This document shows positions 1 through 8,911 of a stretch of DNA of 64,000 nucleotides, piece by piece (positions within the stretch are counted from its first letter, which is position 1; the number at the start of each line of letters is the position of its first letter). The stretch lies in assembly GCA_016189835.1 (NCBI GenBank), contig JACPRU010000046.1, positions 1-64,000 on the forward strand, written 5' to 3'. This DNA comes from Deltaproteobacteria bacterium (GTDB taxonomy: Bacteria > Desulfobacterota > Binatia > JACPRU01). Both the position numbers and the translations under genes were made by a program. Under the pieces are notes generated by a model, which saw nothing but the letters and a program-made list of their open reading frames with translations, searched no databases and was not told where the DNA came from.

Positions 1-318
1 GAGTTCGATAACCGCCTGGATCTCACGTATTACTGGAGCGCGGCGCTGCCGGTGGGCACGGTGTTCACCTGTCCGCTGCCGACCTGGGCGGCGCGGGAGA
101 CGCACATGGTGGTGCGCTCCGGGGCGCCGGGACTGGGGGTCTGGCAACGGGAGACCCGCAACCTGCTCGCCGACTACCGGGCGGCGCTCGGCGATCCGCC
201 GAAGAAGATCGTTGGCGTGTGGCTGATCGCGGTGAGCTTGTTCCGGCACGGCGAGGGCGTCGCGGAGTTCGCCGACGTCTCGCTGGCCAACGCGCGGGAG
301 CGACGGCAGGTGCTCTGA
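1..318 (+). CDS. DUF3047 family protein, 3' part only
   Basis: The frame is open from base 1, so the 5' end lies outside the window; 105 residues are visible. The visible part (YYWSAALPVGTVFTCP, then a WQRETRNLLADYRAALG stretch and a PKKIVGVWLIAV strand) matches my memory of the C-terminal half of DUF3047 proteins, which are usually exported and have no established biochemical role. In the family the last block usually reads closer to GIAIMTDSDNT; here it is GVWLIAVSLFRHG, so this is a diverged member. A structured repeat begins at the stop codon. The family call rests on motif memory only. Confidence 0.7.
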   Translation, partial: EFDNRLDLTYYWSAALPVGTVFTCPLPTWAARETHMVVRSGAPGLGVWQRETRNLLADYRAALGDPPKKIVGVWLIAVSLFRHGEGVAEFADVSLANARERRQVL

Positions 319-410
319 TCTACTACGGCAGAATTTCGTCTCTGGGCACGACGACATGAGATACGAGACCACAATAGGCGACCACCGTTTGGTTGCGGCC
401 GTGCCGCGTT
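318..410 (-). repeat. Structured dispersed repeat, copy C
   Basis: About 93 bases. On the minus strand it reads like the two tandem copies at 43406-43591: it opens with AACGCGGCACGGCCGCAACC, keeps ACGGTGGTCGC and TCGTATCTCA, and ends near the DUF3047 stop codon. It contains the same GCGGC-ACG-GCCGC hairpin. A second hairpin (TCGTC 336-340 with GACGA 350-354) sits where the other copies have hairpins of different sequence. It lies directly 3' of a gene, as copy B does after pstB. This looks like a REP-like or structured RNA element, not a gene. Confidence 0.8.
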
Positions 411-458
411 GAGGGCGATCGCCTGCGGTGACGACGGCTCGCTCGCCTCGAGAGGCGG

Positions 459-932
459 TCATCGCGCGCCCTTCACCGTCCGCACGATCATCGGCATTCC
501 CAGAGCCCTGCCGTGAAACGGCTCGGTGCGGCCGTTCGCCGGGTAGTAGTACCACGTGTCGCCCTCCAGCTCGGCGCTCGTCTCGGGCTCGACCAGGAGC
601 TTCGTGACGTCGAGCCCGGCGTCGACCAGCGGCTTCGCCGGGTGAAGGTAGGCGAGCGACACCCTGGCGGACGGGTCGTCGGCGACGTGCACCATGTCGC
701 CGCCCGTGTTGAGGCAGTGCTGCGGGGGATCGAGGTGCGTGAAGTCGATCGCCATCGCCGGCTGCTTCCGCAGCAGCCGCGCGAACGCGAGCAGCTCGTC
801 GCGCGCGACGCCGGAGAGCGCCAGGACGTCGGCGTAGTCTTTGCGGATGCGCGCGAGCTCGTCGGGTTCGCCCGCCGCGGCCGGCCGCGCCGCCATCGCG
901 ATCAGGAATCCGATCAGGAACACCACACGCAT
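459..932 (-). CDS. Small exported protein of unknown function
   Basis: The protein is 157 residues when started at the ATG at 932, which has GGAGG six bases upstream; the ORF track start at 992 is too far upstream. Residues 1-20 (MRVVFLIGFLIAMAARPAAA) form a clear signal peptide, so the product should be periplasmic or secreted. The mature part has one Cys (PQHCLNTGG), a WYYYP segment and no motif that I recognise. It stands alone, followed on the same strand by the repeat at 318-410. I cannot assign a family. Confidence 0.75.
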   Translation of the reverse strand: MRVVFLIGFLIAMAARPAAAGEPDELARIRKDYADVLALSGVARDELLAFARLLRKQPAMAIDFTHLDPPQHCLNTGGDMVHVADDPSARVSLAYLHPAKPLVDAGLDVTKLLVEPETSAELEGDTWYYYPANGRTEPFHGRALGMPMIVRTVKGAR

Positions 933-1122
933 GATGCACCTCCGGGAAGATGGCGGCCTCGATGATAGACGAAAACTCGGGGATTCGAACACGGGGGCGC
1001 ATCCTCGAGCGGGTGATCCGCCGATTCCTCTCAGCGTGCCCGCCCTGGCGACCCGACGTTGCTGCCTTGCATTTTATTTTCCTCCTGAGATCATCCCCTG
1101 GTTTCCCCGACAGGAAGGATCC

Positions 1123-3012
1123 ATGACCCAAGCCGTCGTCCTCGGCAACGAAGCGATCGCCCGCGGGTTGATCGAGGCGGGCGTGCAAGTGATGACCGCG
1201 TATCCCGGGACGCCCAGCTCCGAGATTCTGCCGGCCGTGCTCACGTGGAAGCGACGACTTCAACTGAACATCCACGTCGAGTGGTCGGTCAACGAGAAGG
1301 TCGCGCTCGAGGTCGCGCTCGGCGCCAGCTGGGCGGGCAAACGTGCGGCGGTGGCGATGAAGCAGGTGGGTCTGAACGTCGCCAGCGATGCGTTGTTGAG
1401 CGCCGCGTACACGGGCATCGTCGGCGGCCTCGTACTGATCGTCTGCGACGACCCCGGCCCCCATTCCTCGCAGACCGAACAAGACACGCGCCTGTTCGCA
1501 CTCTTCGCCAAGGTGCCCGTGCTCGATCCTGCGACGCCGCGGGAGGCGAAGGCGATGGCGCACGCGGCGTTCACGCTCTCCGAGCAGTTCCGCGTGCCCG
1601 TCATCCTACGCCCCACCGTGCGCGTCTCGCATGCCCGGCAGAACGTCACCCTGGCAGACGTCGCAGCTCGCGCCCGCCCCGCACACTTCAAGAAAGAGCC
1701 GGCGCGCTGGGCCGCCACGCCCCGGCATCGCTTGCTGTTGCATGAAGAGCTCAATCGGAAACTCGAAACGGTCGAGGCGGCGTTCGAGAGTTCCCCGTTC
1801 AATCGACAATCCGAACTCACCGCTCGAAGGTCTCCGCTCGGCGTCATCGCCTGCGGCGTCCCCTACGCCAGCGCGCGCGAGTTGCTGGACGAGTTCGGCG
1901 TGACGATTCCCGTTCTGAAGATCGGCACGGTCTACCCCTTGCCGCGCAAACTGGCGAGCGACTTCGTCGCGCGCTGCGAAACCGTGCTGGTGTTGGAAGA
2001 GCCCGATGCGGCGGTCGAGCTGCAACTCCCCGACCGCCGCAACGTCCACGGGCGACTGGACGGCACCGTGCCGAACGCGGGTGAGCTCACGCCGGAAGTC
2101 CTGCACGCGATCCTGGCACGCTTGCTGACCAAGGCGGCCCTCCTCGCGCCGGCCGCGCCCGCTTCCCCCTGGGCCGACTTCGCGAAGTCGCTCGCATTAC
2201 CCGCGCGCCCGCCGCGCCTGTGCCCGGGATGTTCCCATCGTTCCGCGTTCTATGCGCTTCGGCGTATCTTTCCGAGTGCGCTCTATGCGGGCGACATCGG
2301 CTGCTACACGCTCGGCACGAACCTGCGCGCCGTCGACACGTGCCTCGACATGGGCGCGTCGATCACCATCGCGACCGGGCTGTATCAAGCCTATCGCCTG
2401 AACGACGAGCAGCAACCCATCGTCGCCAGCATCGGCGATTCCACGTTCCTCCATTCGGGCGTGACGGGGCTGGCGAATGCCGTGCATACGGGAGCGCGGT
2501 TCGTGTTGGTCATTCTCGACAACGGCACGACGGCGATGACGGGGTTCCAACCGACGGCGGATGACACGCGCCTCGCCGACGGCAGCCGGGGCCCTCGGGT
2601 CGCCATTCCCAAACTGGTGCGCGCGTGCGGCGTGCGGTATCTGCGCGAGTCCGACCCGTACGACCAAGGCGAGTTCCGTGCGGCGCTCGAGGAGGCGGCG
2701 GCGTTCACGCGCGATGACGACGGCGGCGTCGCCGTCGTCATCGCCAGACGTCCGTGCGTACTCTACGACCGTTCGCCCCTCGACGCGCAGCCCATCGCGG
2801 TCGAAGTGACCGACGAGTGCGACGGCTGCAAGTATTGTCTCGTCGCGTTCGAATGTCCCTCGCTGCTGCTGAACCCGGCGACCGACAAGGTCGAGATCGA
2901 TCGCGCGACGTGCGTGGATTGTGGCCAGTGCATCGACGGCTGTTACAAGGGGTTCATCATCGAGAAGGAGTTTGCCTCCCCCGTCCCCGGATCTCTCTTC
3001 CGCACACCATGA
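1123..3012 (+). CDS. iorA: Indolepyruvate ferredoxin oxidoreductase, alpha subunit
   Basis: IorA and IorB form a TPP-dependent, oxygen-sensitive 2-ketoacid oxidoreductase that oxidatively decarboxylates aryl pyruvates from aromatic amino acids to aryl-CoA and passes electrons to ferredoxin. The protein has 629 residues, normal for the family. Visible are the pyrimidine-binding N-terminal domain with AYPGTPSSE near residue 26, CPGCSHRSAFY near 367, the TPP-binding part (GDIGCYTLG near 390, GDSTFLHSG near 438), and a C-terminal 2[4Fe-4S] ferredoxin domain with CDGCKYC near 566 and CVDCGQCIDGC near 597. In the second cluster the usual CP is CY. The ATG at 1123 is chosen because AGGAAGG precedes it and it matches family N-termini; the longer ORF start is not. 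Its stop overlaps iorB (ATGA). Confidence 0.95.
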   Translation: MTQAVVLGNEAIARGLIEAGVQVMTAYPGTPSSEILPAVLTWKRRLQLNIHVEWSVNEKVALEVALGASWAGKRAAVAMKQVGLNVASDALLSAAYTGIVGGLVLIVCDDPGPHSSQTEQDTRLFALFAKVPVLDPATPREAKAMAHAAFTLSEQFRVPVILRPTVRVSHARQNVTLADVAARARPAHFKKEPARWAATPRHRLLLHEELNRKLETVEAAFESSPFNRQSELTARRSPLGVIACGVPYASARELLDEFGVTIPVLKIGTVYPLPRKLASDFVARCETVLVLEEPDAAVELQLPDRRNVHGRLDGTVPNAGELTPEVLHAILARLLTKAALLAPAAPASPWADFAKSLALPARPPRLCPGCSHRSAFYALRRIFPSALYAGDIGCYTLGTNLRAVDTCLDMGASITIATGLYQAYRLNDEQQPIVASIGDSTFLHSGVTGLANAVHTGARFVLVILDNGTTAMTGFQPTADDTRLADGSRGPRVAIPKLVRACGVRYLRESDPYDQGEFRAALEEAAAFTRDDDGGVAVVIARRPCVLYDRSPLDAQPIAVEVTDECDGCKYCLVAFECPSLLLNPATDKVEIDRATCVDCGQCIDGCYKGFIIEKEFASPVPGSLFRTP

Positions 3013-3611
3013 ACGGGAAACTCCTGTTGGCTGGCATCGGTGGACAGGGTGTATTGTTCGCGCACCAACTATTGGCCCGTTGCGCCGCCGAGCAAGGCTA
3101 CGACGTGACGGGGGCGGAGACGCATGGCATGAGCCAACGCGGCGGCGCCGTGGTCTCGCACGTGAAGATTCGCTCACCCTCGTCGCCGCAACCCGCGCCG
3201 TCGGGGCAGCTCGGCGATGCCCCGTTGATTCGACAAGGCACGGCCGATTTTCTGATCGCGTTCGCCGAGACCGAAGCGTTGCGGGCGCTCCCGTTCCTCA
3301 GGCGTGGCGGCACCCTGGTCGTCAACACCGCCTCGCCGAGGTTTCTCGACGACATGACGCGCGCCGGGCTCGACGAACACGTGACTGTGCGGGCCCTCGA
3401 CGCGATGGCGATCGCCGAACGGTTGGGGCGCAGGTCCGTCGCCAACGTCGTGCTCCTCGGCTTCGCGTCCACGTGCCGAGCGTTTCCCTTGACGGGGGAT
3501 GCTTTGCGGGCTGCCCTCCAAGGCCACGGCTCGAAGTCGTGGCAGTCGAACCTGCAGGCGTTCGACGAGGGAGTGAGGGCGGGCAGTGATCCACACGAGC
3601 CGAGTCACTGA
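3009..3611 (+). CDS. iorB: Indolepyruvate ferredoxin oxidoreductase, beta subunit
   Basis: This is the gamma-type subunit partner of IorA, 200 residues, typical length. The N-terminus has the family's GIGGQGV loop (residues 9-15) and ETHGMSQRGGAV, the hallmark of the catalytic gamma domain of 2-oxoacid:ferredoxin oxidoreductases. The start overlaps the iorA stop by four bases, so the two subunits are translationally coupled. The downstream truncated flavoprotein frame begins inside its 3' end. Confidence 0.94.
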   Translation: MNGKLLLAGIGGQGVLFAHQLLARCAAEQGYDVTGAETHGMSQRGGAVVSHVKIRSPSSPQPAPSGQLGDAPLIRQGTADFLIAFAETEALRALPFLRRGGTLVVNTASPRFLDDMTRAGLDEHVTVRALDAMAIAERLGRRSVANVVLLGFASTCRAFPLTGDALRAALQGHGSKSWQSNLQAFDEGVRAGSDPHEPSH

Positions 3612-3795
3612 CGCGGAAGCGAGCTTCGACGTCGCCGTCATCGGCGCCGGCGCCGGCGGCATGTGTGCCGCCGCGCGGCTGACCGCGGCGGGCAAGAAGG
3701 TGCTGCTCGTCGAGAGCCGGGATCGCGTCGGCGGCCGCGCCGGGAGCGGAGTCGAGTCGCACGGCCGCGAGCTCTTGCGTCGCGCCGGGTCTTGA
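3586..3795 (+). pseudogene. Truncated FAD-dependent oxidoreductase, N-terminal fragment
   Basis: A 69-residue frame starting at a GTG that overlaps the end of iorB. Residues 14-52 form the FAD-binding Rossmann start of phytoene-desaturase-like oxidoreductases: VAVIGAGAGGMCAAARL then VLLVESRDRVGGRAGSG. Intact members are about 450-550 residues; here homology stops after roughly 58 residues and the frame ends two bases before the end of the convergent NDH-2 gene. The remainder is absent, so I call it the 5' remnant of a gene that once continued the iorAB operon. Confidence 0.75.
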
Positions 3796-3797
3796 GG

Positions 3798-5006
3798 TCA
3801 CTCGACCAGCTTCGCTTCCGGATCCGCGGCCGCCAGCGCGGCGGACCGATCGGGCGGAGGCGGATAGATCACCTTGGTGTTGATCATGCGCTTCAGCGCC
3901 TTCACCTCCGGTCCGGCGAGCTTCACCTCGCGATCCCAGCCTTCCGTGTAGACGGCGCCCCAACCGCCGAGGTCGAGGCAGGTCACGTAGCGGGGCTGCG
4001 CGTACGGGAGGGTCGGGAGGCCGAGCAGTGCGGCAGCGACGTTGTGTCCCGCGAACCTGCCCATGGTCAGCGCGTGCTGGCACGACATCAGGGCGTGGTG
4101 GCCCTGATCGTCGGTCAGGGCGAACGCGACGTCTCCGGTGGCGAAGACGTCGTCGACGCCGCGGACGCGCAGATCCCCGTCTACGTGCAAGCGGCCGAGC
4201 GGATCCCGCTGCGCCTCGATCTGCTCCGTCAGGGGGCTCGCTCGCAGCCCGGCGGTCCAGATCACGGTCTTGGCCTCGACGCGCTCGCCGGTGGACGTCC
4301 AGAGCCCCTCCGCATCGATCGCGGTCGCGGCGGTGCCGACGCGCCAGCGGACCCCCAGTTCCCGCAGCGCCTTCTCGACCACCGGCCGCGGGCCCGGGCC
4401 GAGGTCGGGACCGATGTGCGCCGCCTGTTCGAGCAAGCGAACGTCGATCTCGCAATCGTTGCCCCAGGCGGCGCGCAAACGTCCGGGCAGCTCGGTCGCG
4501 ATCTCGATCCCCGTGAAGCCCCCGCCCACCACGATCACGGTGTTGCGCGCGGGTGTGGCCGGCAGGGCCGCCAGATGCGCGATGTGGCGCTGCAGCGCGG
4601 CCGCCTCGTCCAGTTGGTCGATGCTGTGAGCATGCTCGCGCAACCCGGGCAGCTCGGGCCGATAGAGCCGGCTTCCGGAGGCGAGCACCAGCTGGTCGTA
4701 GGAAAGCGTAAAGCGACTTCCGTCGGCGCCGGTCGCGTCGACGTCGTGTGCCTCCGTGCGGATCCGCTCGACACGACCTTGGACGTAACGGACCCCGACG
4801 GCTTCGAGCAGCGGCAGGAGCGGCGTCCTCATGTCGGACGGCGCGGCCTCGTGGAATCGGGGCCGAAGGTGAAGGGCCGGTTCGGGGGCGATCAGGGCGA
4901 TCTCGATCGATCCGTCCACGCCGGCCTTGTTCAGCGCTCGGGCGGCGCCCAGCGCGCTCCAGGTGCCGGCGAATCCGGCTCCGACGATGAGAATTCTCCT
5001 CGACAC
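3798..5006 (-). CDS. NDH-2-like NADH dehydrogenase (FAD)
   Basis: A 402-residue flavoprotein of the type II NADH:quinone oxidoreductase family, which oxidises NADH at the membrane face without pumping protons. Visible are the FAD Rossmann motif VGAGFAGTWSA (residues 8-18), the NADH Rossmann motif VVGGGFTGIE (about 160), and the C-terminal FAD signature DDVFATGDVAF (about 285). It lacks an obvious C-terminal membrane helix, so membrane attachment would be peripheral. The GTG start at 5006 has GGGGGAGGTG just upstream. Related sulfide:quinone or ferredoxin reductase-like roles cannot be excluded; I see no redox-active cysteine pair of the SQR kind. Confidence 0.87.
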   Translation of the reverse strand: MSRRILIVGAGFAGTWSALGAARALNKAGVDGSIEIALIAPEPALHLRPRFHEAAPSDMRTPLLPLLEAVGVRYVQGRVERIRTEAHDVDATGADGSRFTLSYDQLVLASGSRLYRPELPGLREHAHSIDQLDEAAALQRHIAHLAALPATPARNTVIVVGGGFTGIEIATELPGRLRAAWGNDCEIDVRLLEQAAHIGPDLGPGPRPVVEKALRELGVRWRVGTAATAIDAEGLWTSTGERVEAKTVIWTAGLRASPLTEQIEAQRDPLGRLHVDGDLRVRGVDDVFATGDVAFALTDDQGHHALMSCQHALTMGRFAGHNVAAALLGLPTLPYAQPRYVTCLDLGGWGAVYTEGWDREVKLAGPEVKALKRMINTKVIYPPPPDRSAALAAADPEAKLVE

Positions 5007-5216
5007 GGCGCACCTCCCCCGACGGTCGTTCGGCCCGATCCAGCGCCTCGTGACACGTGGACCGAAGCGTGTAAAGCCGTTTTTGCGTGCACGGCCTCGA
5101 AGGGGTGCCGGCGCGCACCGGCAACGAGGGCCCCTCCGACCTCGCGGTCGAGACTTCCGCCGCCACGGTGCGGAGCGCGCAGCCGAGTCGACGGGCCGCG
5201 CCCCGCCGGCAGGAGA

Positions 5217-5834
5217 TCAGGCGCCGAGCAGGCCCCGGCTCTCGAGCGTGGCCAGCAGCTCGGCGACCGATTCCGCAACCGTCAGGCGGTCGCTGCGCAG
5301 CACCAGCTCGGGCCGCTCGGGGGCCTCGTAGGGGTCGTCGACGCCGGTGAAGCCCTTGAGCTCGCCGGCGCGCGCCTTCTTGTAGAGACCCTTGGGGTCT
5401 CGCTTCTCGGCCTCCTCGATGGCGCAGTCCACGTAGACCTCGAGGAACGGCAGCCGGGCGTCCTCGTGAAGCTTCCGCACCAGGTCGCGGTCGCGCCGAT
5501 AGGGGCTGATGAAGCTCGTGATCGTGATCATGCCCGCGTCGCCGAAGAGCTTGGCGACCTCGCCGATGCGGCGGATGTTCTCCGCGCGGTCCTCGGCGGA
5601 GAACCCGAGGTTCTTGTTCAAGCCGAAGCGGATGTTGTCGCCGTCGAGACGGTAGGCGTGCTTGCCGCGGGCGAGCAACACCTTCTCAAGCGCGACGGCG
5701 ATCGTCGACTTGCCGCTCGCCGAGAGCCCGGTCATCCACACGGTCACGCCCTTCTGTCCGAGATTCGCCTGCCGCTCTTCGCGCGTGACGTCGCCCTCGT
5801 GCCAGGTGATGTTGGTCGCCTTCTGTTCGGCCAT
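5217..5834 (-). CDS. cysC: Adenylylsulfate (APS) kinase
   Basis: APS kinase phosphorylates adenylyl sulfate to PAPS for sulfate assimilation or sulfation. The protein has 205 residues. The Walker A loop is GLSASGKST (36-44), preceded by the family's [19 protein letters not shown] segment; [23 protein letters not shown] and [10 protein letters not shown] are the substrate-binding blocks, and [23 protein letters not shown] is the C-terminal signature. GGGAGGAACGGG precedes the ATG. No cysD/N or cysH is present, so it is a stand-alone kinase here. Confidence 0.95.
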   Translation of the reverse strand: MAEQKATNITWHEGDVTREERQANLGQKGVTVWMTGLSASGKSTIAVALEKVLLARGKHAYRLDGDNIRFGLNKNLGFSAEDRAENIRRIGEVAKLFGDAGMITITSFISPYRRDRDLVRKLHEDARLPFLEVYVDCAIEEAEKRDPKGLYKKARAGELKGFTGVDDPYEAPERPELVLRSDRLTVAESVAELLATLESRGLLGA

Positions 5835-5905
5835 CCCGTTCCTCCCTCGCCGGCGCTCGGCCGGGAAAATCCACGCATCTTAACCCGAACGGCCGCGGTG
5901 GTCGA

Positions 5906-6976
5906 TCAGCCGCCGAACGTTCCGAGCCCGGCCAGCGCATCCCCGACCTCGGCCACCGAGATCGCTTTCAAGCACTCGTAGTGACCGAAGCGGCAAGCGC
6001 GATCGAAACACGGGCTGCACGGGACCTTGCGGTAGAGAACGCGGGTGCGCGGTCCGAGCGGCCCCGTACGCTCCGGCCAGGTCGAGCCGAAGATGCCGAC
6101 GGTGGGGATCCCCAGCGCGCCGGCGACGTGCATGGCACCGGAGTCGTTGCCGGCGAACCCCGCGCAGAGCGAGAGCAACGCGACCAGATCCCCCACGTCC
6201 GTGGCGCCGGCGGCCACCAGCGCGCCGGCGCGGCTGGCGGTGACGATCCGCTCGCAGCGCCCTCGCTCCCCGGGAGCGCCGACCAGCACGCACTCGCAAC
6301 GGCCGGCGAGCCGATCGACCAGCGCGGCGTAGCGCTCGGCCGGCCACTCCTTGGCCGGCCCGTAGGCGGCGGCCGCGGCCAGCGCGACGAGCGGCAGCCG
6401 CGGCCGGCGCCGGCGCGCCGTCAGCCACTCCCGCATCATCGCCTGGCGCTGCGCGCCGACCTCGAGGAGCACGTCGGCGGCCGAACCCTCGATGGCCAGC
6501 GTGTCGCGCAGCATCTGCAAGTAGTCGTTCGCCTGGTGGGCGTTCTCGAGAGCGCGCGCCGGAGCGGTGCGGTGGGTGAGCAGGGCTCCGCGCGCCTGCA
6601 CGGCCAGACCGGCGCGCCGCGGCACGCCGCCCAGCTTCACCCACAGCGCCGCCTCGAAGCTCTTGGGGAACACCACCGCCAAGTCGAAGCCGCCAGCGCG
6701 AATCGCCGACACCACCCGCCGGCGATCGGCGATGCCGGCGAGGCCGCGACGCACTCGATAGGCGATCACGCGATCGACCCAGCGCAGTCCGTCGAAGAAT
6801 CCGGCGAGCTCCTGCCGGACGAGCACCGCGAGCTCGGCGGCGGGATACGCACGGCGCACCGCGTGCAGCGCCGGCAGGCTGATCACCAGGTCGCCGAGCC
6901 AGTTCGGCTCCTTGACGAGAACGCGCCGCGGCGGCACGACCGGCCGGCCGGCGGCTCCGCCAGCGCCCGCGCTCAT
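5906..6976 (-). CDS. waaF: Glycosyltransferase family 9 (ADP-heptose:LPS heptosyltransferase II-like)
   Basis: GT9 enzymes add L,D-heptose to the LPS inner core at the cytoplasmic face. The chosen ATG at 6976 gives 356 residues, normal for WaaF, and overlaps the stop of the upstream GT39 gene by four bases (ATGA). The N-terminal VLVKEPNWLGDLVISLPAL and the C-terminal nucleotide-sugar site GFAGNDSGAMHVAGALGIPTVGIFGSTWPERTGPLG are the family signatures (quoted in parts). Cysteines near the C-terminus (VPCSPCFDRACRF) are also typical. The larger ORF in the track is a read-through of the antisense frame of the neighbour. Confidence 0.92.
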   Translation of the reverse strand: MSAGAGGAAGRPVVPPRRVLVKEPNWLGDLVISLPALHAVRRAYPAAELAVLVRQELAGFFDGLRWVDRVIAYRVRRGLAGIADRRRVVSAIRAGGFDLAVVFPKSFEAALWVKLGGVPRRAGLAVQARGALLTHRTAPARALENAHQANDYLQMLRDTLAIEGSAADVLLEVGAQRQAMMREWLTARRRRPRLPLVALAAAAAYGPAKEWPAERYAALVDRLAGRCECVLVGAPGERGRCERIVTASRAGALVAAGATDVGDLVALLSLCAGFAGNDSGAMHVAGALGIPTVGIFGSTWPERTGPLGPRTRVLYRKVPCSPCFDRACRFGHYECLKAISVAEVGDALAGLGTFGG

Positions 6977-8634
6977 GGCCGATACTCGACGAGCGAGGAG
7001 GTGCGGCCGCGGTGGAGGACCTCCACGTGCCCCGGAAGCCGCGCCAGCGCTTGCAAGTCGCGCTCGCGGGTGCGCAGCACGAAGAACGTGCGCCGGCGTT
7101 CGAGCCGCTCCTCGAGCTGCCGCATGGTGTCCACCAGCCACGGCCCGTTGCCCTCGAGCGAGACCCCGAAGTCGAGCTCGCGGTTGCCGAACATGAAGTA
7201 CGGCACCCGCCCCAGATAGAACGGCACGTTGGGGAAGTATCCGCTGTAGTGGACGAAGCCGTCGGCGGCGGTGAGCCGCGCGCGCAGGATCTCGACGACC
7301 GGGTGCGTGGTGAGGCGCCGGGCGATCGACGGGGCGAGGATCGCGGCGCCGCATTGCAGGAGGGCGACCACCGCCGCCACCGCGACGGGCGCTCGCTCGT
7401 CGCCGCGACGGCGCACCGCGAGCACCGCCGCACCGGCCGCCAGCAGCGCCCCGGCCACGGCGACGACGTACGGGATGGGAACGGGAATGGGCGCGAAGTG
7501 GACGGCGAGCGGCAAGGCCGCGGGCGCGACCAGCAGCACGGCACCGACCGAGCCGAACGCCCGCGGCATCGAGCCGAGCCTCGCCTGCCCCGACGTCCAG
7601 CGTGCCAGCGCGTCGCCGAGGACGATCGCCAGAGCGGGAAACATCGGCAGGATGTACGGCACGAGCTTGCCGCGCGGCACGCTGAAGAACAGCAGCACGG
7701 TCGCCGCCCAAACCACGGCGAAGCGCACGGCGACGCCGGCCGGCGTCGCCTGCCGCAAGCGCTCGGCGATGGCCGGCGCCGCGGCGGCGAGCATCGGCGT
7801 CCACGGCAGGAAGCCCGCGAGCACCCAGGGAACGTACCAGTAGAACGCCTGCCGGTGCTCGTCTCCGGCGGCGCGCAGCAGATGTTCCTTGTACACGTAG
7901 AAGTAGAGAAAACCCGGGAAGCGAGCCTCGAGCAGCGCGAGCCACGAGCCGGCCAGAGCGAGGTAGAGTGGAAGGCCGAGCCAGAACCGCCCCGACCGGA
8001 GGGTTCGCCAGTCGCCGAGCACCGCGAGATGCCCGAGGATCGTCAGTCCGCACAGCACCGCGGCCACCGGTCCCTTGGTCAAGGTCGCCGCCGCGGCCAG
8101 CAGCCAGAACGGCAGGAAGCTCCTGTGCTCGGCCTCGGCGATGAAATACGCCATCAACGCGCCGCCGAGGAGCGCGCTGAACAGCGCGTCGGTAATGGCC
8201 ACGCGGGCGAGCACCAGATGGAGCCCGCTGGTCGCCAGCACGAGGCTGGCGATGACGCCGGCGCGGTCACCGAGCGTGCGCCGGGCGAACAGCCCGGCCG
8301 CGAGCACGGCTGCGGCGCCGGACACGGCCGAGACCAAGCGCGCGCCGAGCTCGTCCACCCCGAACGTGCGGCAGGCGGCGGCGGTCAACCAGTAGAAGAG
8401 CGGCGGCTTCTCGAGATACGCGACGCCGAAGAGCCGAGGCACCAGCCAGTCCCCGGCGCTCAGCATCTCGCGCGCCGCCTCCGCATAGCGGCCCTCGTCG
8501 CGGTCGATCAGCGGCAGGCTGCGCGTGTGGAACAGCGAGAGCCCGAGCGAGAGCGCGCAGACGAGCAGGATTCCCGCGAGCGGCCGCCCTCCGGCGGCCA
8601 CGGTCGTGTTCGCAGGCGGCACGGTCGGCGACAC
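6973..8634 (-). CDS. ArnT-like GT39 membrane glycosyltransferase
   Basis: A polytopic membrane protein of the dolichyl-phosphate-mannose mannosyltransferase clan, using a polyprenyl-phosphate sugar to modify lipid A, LPS or protein in the periplasm. With the GTG at 8634 it has 553 residues. The first periplasmic loop after TM1 carries the catalytic-type acidic motif LIDRDEGRYAEAAREM (D44, D46, E47), followed by YLEKPPLFYWLTA, both diagnostic. About 11-12 hydrophobic helices follow. The 626-residue ORF start would overlap tRNA-Pro, so an internal start is needed; GTG 8634 is a best guess without a clear ribosome site. It is translationally coupled to waaF. Confidence 0.87.
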   Translation of the reverse strand: MSPTVPPANTTVAAGGRPLAGILLVCALSLGLSLFHTRSLPLIDRDEGRYAEAAREMLSAGDWLVPRLFGVAYLEKPPLFYWLTAAACRTFGVDELGARLVSAVSGAAAVLAAGLFARRTLGDRAGVIASLVLATSGLHLVLARVAITDALFSALLGGALMAYFIAEAEHRSFLPFWLLAAAATLTKGPVAAVLCGLTILGHLAVLGDWRTLRSGRFWLGLPLYLALAGSWLALLEARFPGFLYFYVYKEHLLRAAGDEHRQAFYWYVPWVLAGFLPWTPMLAAAAPAIAERLRQATPAGVAVRFAVVWAATVLLFFSVPRGKLVPYILPMFPALAIVLGDALARWTSGQARLGSMPRAFGSVGAVLLVAPAALPLAVHFAPIPVPIPYVVAVAGALLAAGAAVLAVRRRGDERAPVAVAAVVALLQCGAAILAPSIARRLTTHPVVEILRARLTAADGFVHYSGYFPNVPFYLGRVPYFMFGNRELDFGVSLEGNGPWLVDTMRQLEERLERRRTFFVLRTRERDLQALARLPGHVEVLHRGRTSSLVEYRP

Positions 8635-8794
8635 ACTGGCTGATCGGAAGGGCGAGTTCAACGGCCGGGATCCGCAGGCGCCGTTCGCGCGGCAAACTGG
8701 CCCGGCAAACTTAGGACGTCGCCCGGCAAAGCAAACGGGGCGCGAACGACCCGGTTTGACCGGTCTCGGGGGCTCGGATAGGGTTACGCGACGC

Positions 8795-8868
8795 CGGGGC
8801 GTAGCGCAGCCTGGTAGCGCACCTGCTTGGGGTGCAGGTGGTCGCTGGTTCAAATCCAGTCGCCCCGA
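8795..8868 (+). tRNA. tRNA-Pro (GGG anticodon)
   Basis: The cloverleaf is complete: acceptor CGGGGCG with CGCCCCG, D-arm GCGC-AGCCTGGTA-GCGC, anticodon stem CCTGC/GCAGG around loop TTGGGGT (anticodon GGG), T-arm GCTGG-TTCAAAT-CCAGT, discriminator A. CCA is not encoded. A strong hairpin terminator follows three bases later. Confidence 0.97.
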
Positions 8869-8870
8869 TC

Positions 8871-8911
8871 AACGCTGGAGCCCGCGACTTGCGCCGGCTC
8901 CAGCGTTTCTT
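8871..8911 (+). terminator. Rho-independent terminator after tRNA-Pro
   Basis: A perfect 12-bp inverted repeat, AACGCTGGAGCC (8871-8882) and GGCTCCAGCGTT (8896-8907), with a 13-base loop, followed by TTTCTT. It sits directly after the tRNA. Confidence 0.85.

Noticed and set aside
318-410. The repeat as a coding remnant of an AbrB-type antitoxin (MRYETTIGDHRLVAAVPR)
   Set aside because: The peptide resemblance is short, start codons are not kept in copies A and B, and the variation keeps RNA stems, not protein sequence.
975-1075. tRNA T-loop-like GTTCGAATCCCC and AGGCAGCAACG on the minus strand upstream of iorA
   Set aside because: The T-stem does not pair, no cloverleaf can be built, and the SRP RNA signature (GGAAGG-AGCAG loop) is not matched.
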